From Bacteroidota bacterium (GTDB taxonomy: Bacteria; Bacteroidota; Bacteroidia; Chitinophagales; Chitinophagaceae): 21,373 nt of DNA. Both the position numbers and the translations under genes were made by a program. The stretch lies in the NCBI GenBank assembly GCA_023412975.1, contig JAEZRB010000314.1:1-21373 (forward strand), read 5' to 3'. Below, in pieces: positions 6,813 to 13,541 of the stretch (its first letter is position 1; each line of letters begins with the position of its first letter). Under the pieces are notes generated by a model. That model worked only from the letters and a program-made list of their open reading frames with translations. It did no database searches and was not told the origin of the DNA.

Positions 6813-7527
6813 GCAATAGTTTGTGAATGGCCTCTGCAAATTCCACGGCATGTGCCCCATCACCATGAATGCAAATGGTATCAGCCTGTATAAAGATCTC
6901 TTCACCCGTTATCGCCTGCACTTTATTTTCATTTACCATCATCGACACCTGCCTGATCACGGCTTCTCTATCATTCAACAATGCCTGCGGATGCGAACGG
7001 GGCGTAAGCGAACCATCCGACTGATATGTCCTGTCGGCAAAAACTTCATGCGCCGCCTGCAGGCCGAGGCTTTTGGCAGCTTCGATCATCACAGAACCAG
7101 AAAGGCCAACAAAAACCAGTGAGGGATCAAAATCTTTTACAGCAATAGCAATAGTATTTGCCAGTTTAGCATCCGCAGCTGCCATATTGTATAATGCACC
7201 ATGCGGTTTTACATGATACAGCCTGGCGCCAAACTCCAATGCGATCTTATGAATAATATTTAATTGTGTGCAAACAAGATCATACACTTCCTCTTCACTT
7301 AACGACATAGCCGTTCTACCAAAATTCTCCCGGTCGGGAAAGGAGGGATGGGCACCGATATGCACCCGGTGTTGCAGGCAGAGGCGTATCACCTCCCGAA
7401 TGGTATCTTCATCCCCGGCATGATAGCCGCAGGCAATATTCGCAGAATCGATAAAGGGCATCAGCCGGGCCTCGTTGCCCATACCCTCGCCCATATCACA
7501 ATTTATATCTACCGTGCGGTTGTCCAC
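6802..7527 (-). CDS. pxpA: 5-oxoprolinase subunit A (LamB/YcsF family)
   Basis: PxpA works with PxpB and PxpC in the cytoplasm to hydrolyse 5-oxoproline to glutamate using ATP. The whole family pattern is present: VDINCDMGEG at the N-terminus, ANIACGYHAGD, HIGAHPSFPDR, HVKPHGALYN, FADRTYQSDGSLTPR and CIHGDGAHAVEFA at the end. The length of 241 residues is normal. I chose the GTG at 7527, which leaves a short lead before DINCDMGEG as in relatives; a TTG at 7548 is the alternative. Either start lies inside the 3' end of pxpC (overlap of 19 or 40 nt), so the genes are translationally coupled. The 3' end overlaps the permease gene by 11 nt. Confidence 0.93.
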   Translation of the reverse strand: MDNRTVDINCDMGEGMGNEARLMPFIDSANIACGYHAGDEDTIREVIRLCLQHRVHIGAHPSFPDRENFGRTAMSLSEEEVYDLVCTQLNIIHKIALEFGARLYHVKPHGALYNMAAADAKLANTIAIAVKDFDPSLVFVGLSGSVMIEAAKSLGLQAAHEVFADRTYQSDGSLTPRSHPQALLNDREAVIRQVSMMVNENKVQAITGEEIFIQADTICIHGDGAHAVEFAEAIHKLLHAE

Positions 7528-8495
7528 TTTTTTAAATGAAGATAACAAGCCGTTTTTATTTCATCCATCCTTCGCCTCATATTTATATAATGATCTTCCG
7601 CCTCTTTCAACTCGATCATCTTAAACTTAATTTTCTGTCCAGCGCCTGCCTGCGCCAGTGAAGGCAGGTCTGCTTTGATCACGGATGCAATGCGCGGATA
7701 ACCACCCGTGGTTTGGTGATCGGCCATCAGTATGATACAGCGGCCATCGGGTAATAATTGAATTGTTCCCGCATCTGTTGCCGATGAGATCATTTCCGCA
7801 GGTGCTGTCGCCATTAGCGGCGGACTATCCAGGCGATATCCCATCCTGTCGCTTTGCTGGCTGATGATAAAATCCTGGTTTTCGAAATTTTTTCTTGCCG
7901 ATTCATCCAACAGGTCATATTCCGGTCCCTGTACACATCGGATTTGATCCAGCGGCTGGTAAAAACCAGCCAGTTCAGCTTTTGAAATATGCCAGGGCAA
8001 TATTTTGTTTTCCGTAATAGAAATGGTAGGTGATGAAAAGGCAATGCGGTCATCTTTTTGCAAAGCGCGACCCTCATACCCCCCAACTCCCAACCTCGAC
8101 TGTGTGCTATAACTACCGAGCCATTTTTGCGCCTGCCATCCACCGCGGACGGCCAGGTAGGCTCGTGCACCCTGAACGGGTTTGACAAATTTTATAACCG
8201 AATCTTTTTTCACAGTGAATGCCCGCCAGGGAGGCAGGGGCATTCCATCAACGACAGCAGAAAAATCAGCACCGGTCAAAGCCATCATCCCATCCTGTTC
8301 GACAACAAACTCCGCTGCAGGAAAATGCATCTCGATCACAGCGGCGTTATCATCATTGCCCACTAAGTAATTTGAAAGATCCAGCGCAAACCTGTCCAAT
8401 GCCCCACCGTTACCAATACCGATATGGCGGTAGCCGATCCGGCCTGCATCCTGCAAGGCCGACATGATGCCCGGCCTGGTGATCTTAATACTCAT
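7509..8495 (-). CDS. pxpC: 5-oxoprolinase subunit C (biotin-dependent carboxyltransferase-like, KipA family)
   Basis: This 328-residue protein matches the KipA/PxpC family, related to the C-terminal half of urea amidolyase. Visible family segments are GIMSALQDAGRIGYRHIGI near the start, GGALDRFALDLSN, ALTGADF, YLAVRGGW, SRLGVGGYEGRAL and QSDRMGYRL followed by GTIQLLPDG and DHQTTGGYPRI. It forms the catalytic 5-oxoprolinase complex with PxpB and PxpA. The ATG start overlaps the pxpB stop by 11 nt and its own 3' end overlaps pxpA, so gene order pxpB-pxpC-pxpA is preserved in one tight operon. Confidence 0.93.
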   Translation of the reverse strand: MSIKITRPGIMSALQDAGRIGYRHIGIGNGGALDRFALDLSNYLVGNDDNAAVIEMHFPAAEFVVEQDGMMALTGADFSAVVDGMPLPPWRAFTVKKDSVIKFVKPVQGARAYLAVRGGWQAQKWLGSYSTQSRLGVGGYEGRALQKDDRIAFSSPTISITENKILPWHISKAELAGFYQPLDQIRCVQGPEYDLLDESARKNFENQDFIISQQSDRMGYRLDSPPLMATAPAEMISSATDAGTIQLLPDGRCIILMADHQTTGGYPRIASVIKADLPSLAQAGAGQKIKFKMIELKEAEDHYINMRRRMDEIKTACYLHLKKWTTAR

Positions 8496-9165
8496 TTAGT
8501 TTCTCAAATTCCTGTTTGCTGATAGATACAAATTGCACCGAATCACCTGCCCGCAATAAACAAGGCTGTTCCTTGGCCGCATCAAAAATTTTGACTGGCG
8601 TCTGACCGATGAGTTGCCAGCCACCCGGTGATGTAATTGGATAAATACCCGTTTGTGTCCCCGCGATACCCACGCTGCCTGGCTTCACAGCCAACCTTGG
8701 ACTGGCATGCCGTGGAGTGGCGATCCTTTCATCTACCGGACCCATATAGGCAAAGCCCGGCAAAAACCCGATCATAAACACGCGGTATACTTTTTCGCAA
8801 TGAATGCGAACCAGTTCCTGTTCCGTAAGTCCACGCCCTGCAGCCACAGACGACAGGTCTTCACCATTATAATATACAGGGATGGAAATAGTTCTTCTTT
8901 CAGTCATCGATACATTATCCGCTGTACTGCCGATCATTTGTTCAAGATAAGTTCTGACCTTCTCAAACGCAGTGGTCGTATCATCGCTACTTTCTTTTAC
9001 CTGCCATAGATCATAAAAAACAGCCAGTGAAGTATAGGCGGGCACCGATTCTGTAAAGCCCGGGAATGGCTGCCTGTTCAAAGCCTCCTGCAGTGCCATC
9101 ACCCGGGTATGGATCTTTTCATCGATCCTGTTTTCAAATGAAACGAGTAAGGCGGCTTCATTCAA
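8485..9165 (-). CDS. pxpB: 5-oxoprolinase subunit B (KipI family)
   Basis: The 226-residue product belongs to the KipI/PxpB family. The key segments are VPAYTSLAVFYD, the VYYNGEDL strand, RVFMIGFLPGFAYMG, ATPRHASPRLAVKPGSVGIA and TSPGGWQLIGQTP. It is the first gene of the pxpBCA-permease operon. No in-frame ATG precedes the conserved region, so translation probably begins at the TTG at 9165 (LNEAALLVSF); the upstream frame stays open for some codons without an ATG or GTG, and a clear ribosome-binding site is missing. In B. subtilis KipI was first described as a kinase inhibitor, but the genomic context here supports the 5-oxoprolinase role. Confidence 0.92.
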   Translation of the reverse strand: MNEAALLVSFENRIDEKIHTRVMALQEALNRQPFPGFTESVPAYTSLAVFYDLWQVKESSDDTTTAFEKVRTYLEQMIGSTADNVSMTERRTISIPVYYNGEDLSSVAAGRGLTEQELVRIHCEKVYRVFMIGFLPGFAYMGPVDERIATPRHASPRLAVKPGSVGIAGTQTGIYPITSPGGWQLIGQTPVKIFDAAKEQPCLLRAGDSVQFVSISKQEFEKLNEY

Positions 9166-9447
9166 TGGTGATATGGAATAAGGGGAGGAAATAATAGGAG
9201 TTATTAGTACTATAAAGATACATAGCCAAACCTCTTGTTCTAGTCTTCCAGGCAGATGTAAATATTTAATTTAAGATTATTGTGGTGACATCGATAGCCT
9301 TCGGGCGCGGCTTATCACATCAATCCTATAATTTCTAGATGCCTACAGATTAGTCGAGCAAACTACCAAGAAATGAGATCTTGAAGTCGACTATGAAATA
9401 TGCCTCATTCCATCATATTGACAAAACGACGCTAATGACTGTTGCTT

Positions 9448-9906
9448 TTAAGGCTCCTTTATTATAGTGGCTTGGTCATGAGTTAACAGCCATTTGCCTT
9501 TCTTCTTAATAATAATATAGGTTTTAAATGATTTAGGATTTTGGTATTTTACGTCGCTCGAAATTTCAATTGCAGACCCTTTATGTATAACATTTGCTAT
9601 TGCGACATCAGGGGTCAGAAAGCGAACTGTCATACTTTCAATAGTGGTTGTAACGCCCTTTAAAAATGTTTGGTGAACTGTTCTAACTTCCTTCAAAACT
9701 TCATCGCGCCCGCTCGTGATTCCTCCAAAGGGATTTATATGTTCCCAGTCTGAAGTGGTATAATTGACTGCATTCTTAAAACCACCATCATTAAAATCCT
9801 GCTGAAAGGCTATAACAACTTTTCTTACCGAGTCCTCATCTTGACTGAGTTGACCCATGCATGCGATGGAAATACAACTGGTAAGTGCTAAAAGTAAACT
9901 TTTCAT
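9448..9906 (-). CDS. Secreted NTF2/SnoaL-like (SgcJ/EcaC, DUF4440-type) protein
   Basis: The 152-residue protein begins with a signal peptide-like stretch (MKSLLLALTSCISIACMGQ) followed by a cone-shaped NTF2-like domain: DEDSVRKVVIAFQQDFNDGG helix, DWEHINPFGGITSGRDEVLKE, the central strands with TIESMTVRFLTPDVAIANVIH, and the last strand KGKWLLTHDQATII. Such small secreted domains often lack a known enzyme activity and may bind small hydrophobic ligands. The frame extends upstream to 9966, but those residues are encoded by A/T-rich leader and are not a plausible N-terminus. LTSC at residues 8-11 resembles a lipobox, though it lies unusually close to the start, so ordinary secretion is as likely. 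It stands alone between the pxp and sugar-porter operons. Confidence 0.78.
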   Translation of the reverse strand: MKSLLLALTSCISIACMGQLSQDEDSVRKVVIAFQQDFNDGGFKNAVNYTTSDWEHINPFGGITSGRDEVLKEVRTVHQTFLKGVTTTIESMTVRFLTPDVAIANVIHKGSAIEISSDVKYQNPKSFKTYIIIKKKGKWLLTHDQATIIKEP

Positions 9907-9984
9907 AATTTTTAAATTAAAAATTAAAAAAATGAAGTATGTACGACAGAAATGACATTTGCTCATTGGTTACCCCTAAAGCTA

Positions 9985-11361
9985 TTATTTCACTAATTTC
10001 TTCTCCAACTCCTCCAGCGAAACACCCTTTGTTTCCGGCACCTTGGTCAGCACCCATATTAATTGCAACAGCATCATAAACGCAAAAAATGCAAAGATGG
10101 GCCAGGGATTTTCTTTGAATATCCCATGATCGGCATCGAGAAAGACAGGGGTGATCAAAGTGATCAGGGCAGCAAACACCCAGTGCACGCTGGCTCCAAA
10201 AGACTGGCCCAGCGCACGCACCCTGTTGGGAAATATTTCAGAAATAAATACCCAGATAACGGCGCCCTGCCCTATCGCATGCGCGGCAATAAAAAGCAGC
10301 AGGAATGTCATTAGCAAACCCGGACCCGCATGACTCGCAAAACACCAGGCAACTGCGGCCAGGCTGATAATATATCCAAATGAGCCAATGATCAATAATG
10401 TTTTCCGGCCGATACGGTCGATCAGGTAAAGGCCAACAAAAGTAAACACCAGGTTCACGCCACCGATAGCGACCGAATTGAACAATGATTCTTTTGCTGC
10501 CAGCCCGGCACGCTCTAAAATCTCCGGTGCAAAGTATAAGATAAAGTTGATGCCCGATAGCTGGTTGAAGAATGCGATCATAAATGCCAGCCACATTACG
10601 GTTTTATACTTGTTGCTAAACAATGATTCTTTTCTACTCAATTTCGATTCCTTCAGATGGCTTTCCATGATATTCTTTATCTCGGTATCGGTATCAGCTA
10701 CACCAAGCCTTGCCATTGTTGCTTTTGCCGACGCAGCGTCATTCCTGCTGGTGAGCAGCCAGCGCGGACTTTCGGGCACACCTATGACCATGATGGAATA
10801 AATAAGTGAAGGCAGCGCCATCACACCCAGCATCCACCGCCAGTCATTGGATCCGCCCACGCCTTCTAAAAAATAATTGGATAAGAATGCGATCAGGATG
10901 CCGAATACAATATTAAACTGGTACAAAGCCCCGAGTCGCCCGCGATTAGCCGGCGTGGAAATCTCAGAGATATACGTTGGTGCTGCTACCGAAGATACAC
11001 CGATACCCAAACCACCAATAAAACGGAAGAATGAAAAAGTATAGGGATCGGGTGCCAGGGCCGTACCCAGTGCAGACACACTGAAAAGTATACCGATCCA
11101 GATCAGCACTTTTTTCCTGCCCCATTTCTGTGTGGGAATACCACCGAAAATAGCGCCAACGACCGTGCCCCACAAAGCCATAGACATGATAAAGAACCCG
11201 TGAAACCAGGGCGAGGTCTGCCACAATTCCTTGATCGGAAGATTTGCACCGGAGATGACAACAGTATCAAAGCCGAAAATAAATCCTGCGAGTGCGGCCG
11301 TGAGTGAAATTCGCAGGGCGTAAGCCGGATCGCCGGCAGGTGATGATGTATCGATAGGCAT
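9985..11361 (-). CDS. Sugar porter family MFS transporter (sugar:H+ symporter)
   Basis: The 458-residue, 12-helix protein shows all sugar-porter signatures: FGFDTVVISGA in helix 1, GRKK after helix 2, RFIGGLGIGVSS followed by PTYISEISTPANRGRL, PESPRWLL before the central loop, DRIGRKTLL between helices 8 and 9, and PETKG at the C-terminus. It is related to XylE, GalP and AraE type proton symporters of the inner membrane. The substrate is not readable, but the co-oriented uxuA and nearby xyl genes make a pentose or a hexuronate-pathway sugar likely. The distance of 49 nt from the DUF488 gene suggests one transcript running uxuA-DUF488-porter. Confidence 0.92.
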   Translation of the reverse strand: MPIDTSSPAGDPAYALRISLTAALAGFIFGFDTVVISGANLPIKELWQTSPWFHGFFIMSMALWGTVVGAIFGGIPTQKWGRKKVLIWIGILFSVSALGTALAPDPYTFSFFRFIGGLGIGVSSVAAPTYISEISTPANRGRLGALYQFNIVFGILIAFLSNYFLEGVGGSNDWRWMLGVMALPSLIYSIMVIGVPESPRWLLTSRNDAASAKATMARLGVADTDTEIKNIMESHLKESKLSRKESLFSNKYKTVMWLAFMIAFFNQLSGINFILYFAPEILERAGLAAKESLFNSVAIGGVNLVFTFVGLYLIDRIGRKTLLIIGSFGYIISLAAVAWCFASHAGPGLLMTFLLLFIAAHAIGQGAVIWVFISEIFPNRVRALGQSFGASVHWVFAALITLITPVFLDADHGIFKENPWPIFAFFAFMMLLQLIWVLTKVPETKGVSLEELEKKLVK

Positions 11362-11410
11362 AGCTGGAAAAATGTATTTGAATGTAGGTATGATGAATAT
11401 TGCGTATTCT

Positions 11411-11773
11411 CTATCCCTCCCTGGTCAGCTTCTCCATATATTTCTGCAGCGCCACAGCCTGGTTATGCTCCTCGTCTTTTGCACTGTAAAGCAGGGTTAG
11501 TTTCTTATTTTTTTTGGTATAACCTAACAAAGTCTTTACCGCTTCAGAACCTTTTAACTCTTTGGAATATCTTTTTTGAAATTCATTCCATTTTTCCGGG
11601 TCATGGTTAAACCATTTACGCAACTCATTGGAAGGCCCAATTTCTTTCAGCCATGTATCGATCTCCGCTTTTTCCTTTTTTACACCGCGGGGCCAAAGGC
11701 GATCCACCAGGACTCGGAAACCATCGCTGGCGGAGGCGGATTCATATATCCGCTTTGTCATTATCCGGCTCAT
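11411..11773 (-). CDS. DUF488 family protein (YeaO-like)
   Basis: The 120-residue protein carries the DUF488 hallmark near its N-terminus (TKRIYE followed by GFRVLVDRLWPRGVKK), then an acidic-basic helical segment with WFNHDPEKWNEFQKRY, and a LTLLYSAKDEEHNQAVAL segment near the end. This matches E. coli YeaO in length and order. The biochemical role of the family is not established. It starts at the ATG at 11773; the ATG five codons later is an alternative. It lies between uxuA and a sugar porter with short spacers (35 and 49 nt), so it is probably carried in the same mRNA. Whether it contributes to sugar metabolism is unknown. Confidence 0.88.
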   Translation of the reverse strand: MSRIMTKRIYESASASDGFRVLVDRLWPRGVKKEKAEIDTWLKEIGPSNELRKWFNHDPEKWNEFQKRYSKELKGSEAVKTLLGYTKKNKKLTLLYSAKDEEHNQAVALQKYMEKLTREG

Positions 11774-11808
11774 AGCCTTAAGTTAGCAATAAAATCTGAT
11801 GGCTGTAA

Positions 11809-12972
11809 CTATAAACTCCTGTTGATCGCGTATTCCACGCCGCGCAACTCTGCCAGTCCGCGCAATCTGCCAATAGCTGAATACCCGGGATAAGTTGTTT
11901 TGCGAAGATCATCGAGCATCTGGTGCCCATGATCGGGTCGCATGGGAATGGAGATATTTCTTTTTCGCATCACCAACAGCAACTCTTTTATAACGGCATA
12001 CATATCTACATCACCGTCGAGATGATCGGCTTCAAAGAAATTGCCATCGGCATCCCGCTTTGTACTCCTGAGATGAATAAAATGAATATGATCACCCAAG
12101 CGTTTTACCATGCCGGGAAGATCATTATCCTCACGTACACCATAGGATCCCGTGCAGTAACATAAGCCGTTGGCTGGTGATGGCGCAGCAGCAAGCAATT
12201 CTTTGGCATCCTGTTCGGTACTCACGATACGCGGTAGTCCCAGCAAAGGATACGGCGGATCATCAGGGTGTATGGCCATTTGCAAACCGCATTCTTCAGC
12301 TACTGGAACAACCTGTTGTAAAAAATAAAACAGGTGTTGTTTTAATGTAGCCGCATCAATATGCTCGTAGGTTTTTAACGCGGCCAGGATTTGCTGGGGC
12401 GTAAATTTCTCCTCACTGCCAGGCAGACCCAGCAGGGCATTGTTGTATAGAATATCTTTTTCTTCCTGGCTCATCGCGTTCAGCCTGGCTTCCGCCCTGC
12501 TGATCTCCTCCGATGTATAATCTTTTTCAGCACCTGGCCTTTTTAACAGGAAAATATCGAATGCGATAAAAGCAGATTTTTCAAAACGAAGAGCCTTGCT
12601 TCCATCTGGCATAGTGTAAAAAATATCGGTGCGCATCCAGTCGAGTATCGGCATAAAATTATAGGTCACTACTTTCAATCCACAGCTTGCGACATTTCGA
12701 AGACTTTGCTTATAGTTCTCGATATGTTTTTTGTAATCACCTGTCTGCTTTTTTATATCCTCACTCACCGGAAGACTCTCAATTACGGTCCAGCTCATTC
12801 CAGCCTCATTGATAACCTGTTTTCTTTTATTTATTTCTTCCACCGTCCATATCTCGCCGACAGGTATATGGTGAAGGGCAGTTACAATACCATCACAACC
12901 CGCCTGCCGGATATCGGCGAGGCTTACCGGGTCATTGGGACCGAACCATCGCATGGTTTGATGCATCATCAT
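11809..12972 (-). CDS. uxuA: Mannonate dehydratase
   Basis: UxuA dehydrates D-mannonate to 2-keto-3-deoxygluconate in the cytoplasmic glucuronate pathway. The 387-residue protein matches UxuA from end to end: MRWFGPNDPVSL at the start, GIVTALHHIPVGE and IW, VVTYNFMPILDWMRTD, AIHPDDPPYPLLGLPRIV, NGLCYCTGSYG, HIHFIHLRSTKRD and MRPDHGHQM near the C-terminus, which supply the metal ligands and substrate contacts of the xylose-isomerase-like TIM barrel. The first codons are three Met in a row, so any of these or Met7 could be the real start. It is probably the first gene of a uxuA-DUF488-porter transcript. The partner genes uxaC, uxuB and kdgK are not in the window. Confidence 0.95.
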   Translation of the reverse strand: MMMHQTMRWFGPNDPVSLADIRQAGCDGIVTALHHIPVGEIWTVEEINKRKQVINEAGMSWTVIESLPVSEDIKKQTGDYKKHIENYKQSLRNVASCGLKVVTYNFMPILDWMRTDIFYTMPDGSKALRFEKSAFIAFDIFLLKRPGAEKDYTSEEISRAEARLNAMSQEEKDILYNNALLGLPGSEEKFTPQQILAALKTYEHIDAATLKQHLFYFLQQVVPVAEECGLQMAIHPDDPPYPLLGLPRIVSTEQDAKELLAAAPSPANGLCYCTGSYGVREDNDLPGMVKRLGDHIHFIHLRSTKRDADGNFFEADHLDGDVDMYAVIKELLLVMRKRNISIPMRPDHGHQMLDDLRKTTYPGYSAIGRLRGLAELRGVEYAINRSL

Positions 12973-13012
12973 TTTGTAATTCCGTTTTGAGTAAATGTAA
13001 GGAGATTTTTTT

Positions 13013-13237
13013 GCCGGGAAGACGGTGAGGCGGGGAGGCTCTTTTGTTTTTCTTGTTTAGCCGGGAAGGCGGTGAGGCGGGAAGAAAACATTTATAATAA
13101 TCTTTCACTACGAAATCTTAAGAGTAGAAGCATGAAAAAGGGTATAAGAAAAGATTTTTCGAAAGAATACTTCCCGACCTTCCTTCTTCCCGGCATCAAT
13201 TCTCACCCATCCCTTCCCGCCTCACCACCTTCCCGGC
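13013..13237. repeat. Composite inverted repeat (element B): four 25-nt GCCGGGAAG...GCGGGAAG units
   Basis: Two direct copies of a 25-nt purine-rich unit lie at 13013-13037 and 13060-13084. Two copies in opposite orientation lie at 13170-13194 and 13213-13237. The copies at 13060 and 13213 agree at 24 of 25 positions after reverse complementing; the copy at 13170 is more diverged. Each unit starts with GCCGGGAAG and ends with a variant of GCGGGAAG, so it is itself internally repetitive. An 85-nt A/T-rich spacer separates the arms. The element begins 40 nt upstream of the uxuA start. I see no protein-coding sequence in it, and its G-rich plus-strand arms differ in sequence from element A. Confidence 0.8.
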
Positions 13238-13252
13238 AATCAGCATCTCAGC

Positions 13253-13287
13253 AAAAAAAAGAAGGGCCGTCCCGACGACAGCCCTTC
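13253..13287 (-). terminator. Intrinsic terminator downstream of the xyl operon
   Basis: On the minus strand GAAGGGC (13287-13281) pairs with GCCCTTC (13267-13261), extended inward by three pairs plus a wobble, and is followed by eight T residues. It can end transcription coming from the SSS transporter gene 255 nt upstream, protecting uxuA from read-through. Confidence 0.8.
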
Positions 13288-13541
13288 ACTTGCTTAACAG
13301 AGAAAAACTAAACTGAATAGCCTGCGACACCTGGAAAACTGATCCTTCCAGGCTTCCGGCAGGATAAAGATTTAAGGTTAATGGTGTTCTTTACAACTAA
13401 ATCGCAAGGGTCAGGGAAAGGTCATCAACCTGGAGCTTATTTTTGGAATAATTTCAAAAAACGGATAACTCCTGAAATGGCAATGCGCCTGGCTTATTGC
13501 CCGACGCATTGCGCAAATCGATATTGTTACGCTGAAAACGG
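13288..13541 (-). other. Long structured 3' region between the SSS transporter stop and its terminator
   Basis: No gene is visible. Two stem-loops are: one at 13480-13512 (GCAATGCG with CGCATTGC, 8 bp, with a further GGC/GCC pairing inside) and one at 13321-13363 (outer CCTGC/GCAGG, inner CCTGGAA at 13330-13336 with TTCCAGG at 13346-13352). Neither has a T tract on the minus strand. They may stabilise the 3' end of the xyl mRNA or mark a 3'UTR-derived small RNA. Confidence 0.35.

Noticed and set aside
9166..9447. Possible small RNA or regulatory element upstream of pxpB
   Set aside because: Only a weak imperfect hairpin near 9290-9320 was found, with no terminator or promoter match.
9907..9966. 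Upstream 20-residue extension of the NTF2-like protein
   Set aside because: It puts a Cys/Phe-rich stretch before an evident signal peptide, and the DNA is A/T-rich leader.
12985..13000. TACATTTA on the minus strand as a -7 promoter box for uxuA
   Set aside because: One mismatch to TAnnTTTG and no -33 TTG; in A/T-rich leader this is expected by chance, so it was not listed.
13072..13311. 79-codon open frame between uxuA and the SSS gene
   Set aside because: It is composed largely of element B and the terminator, with low-complexity residues.
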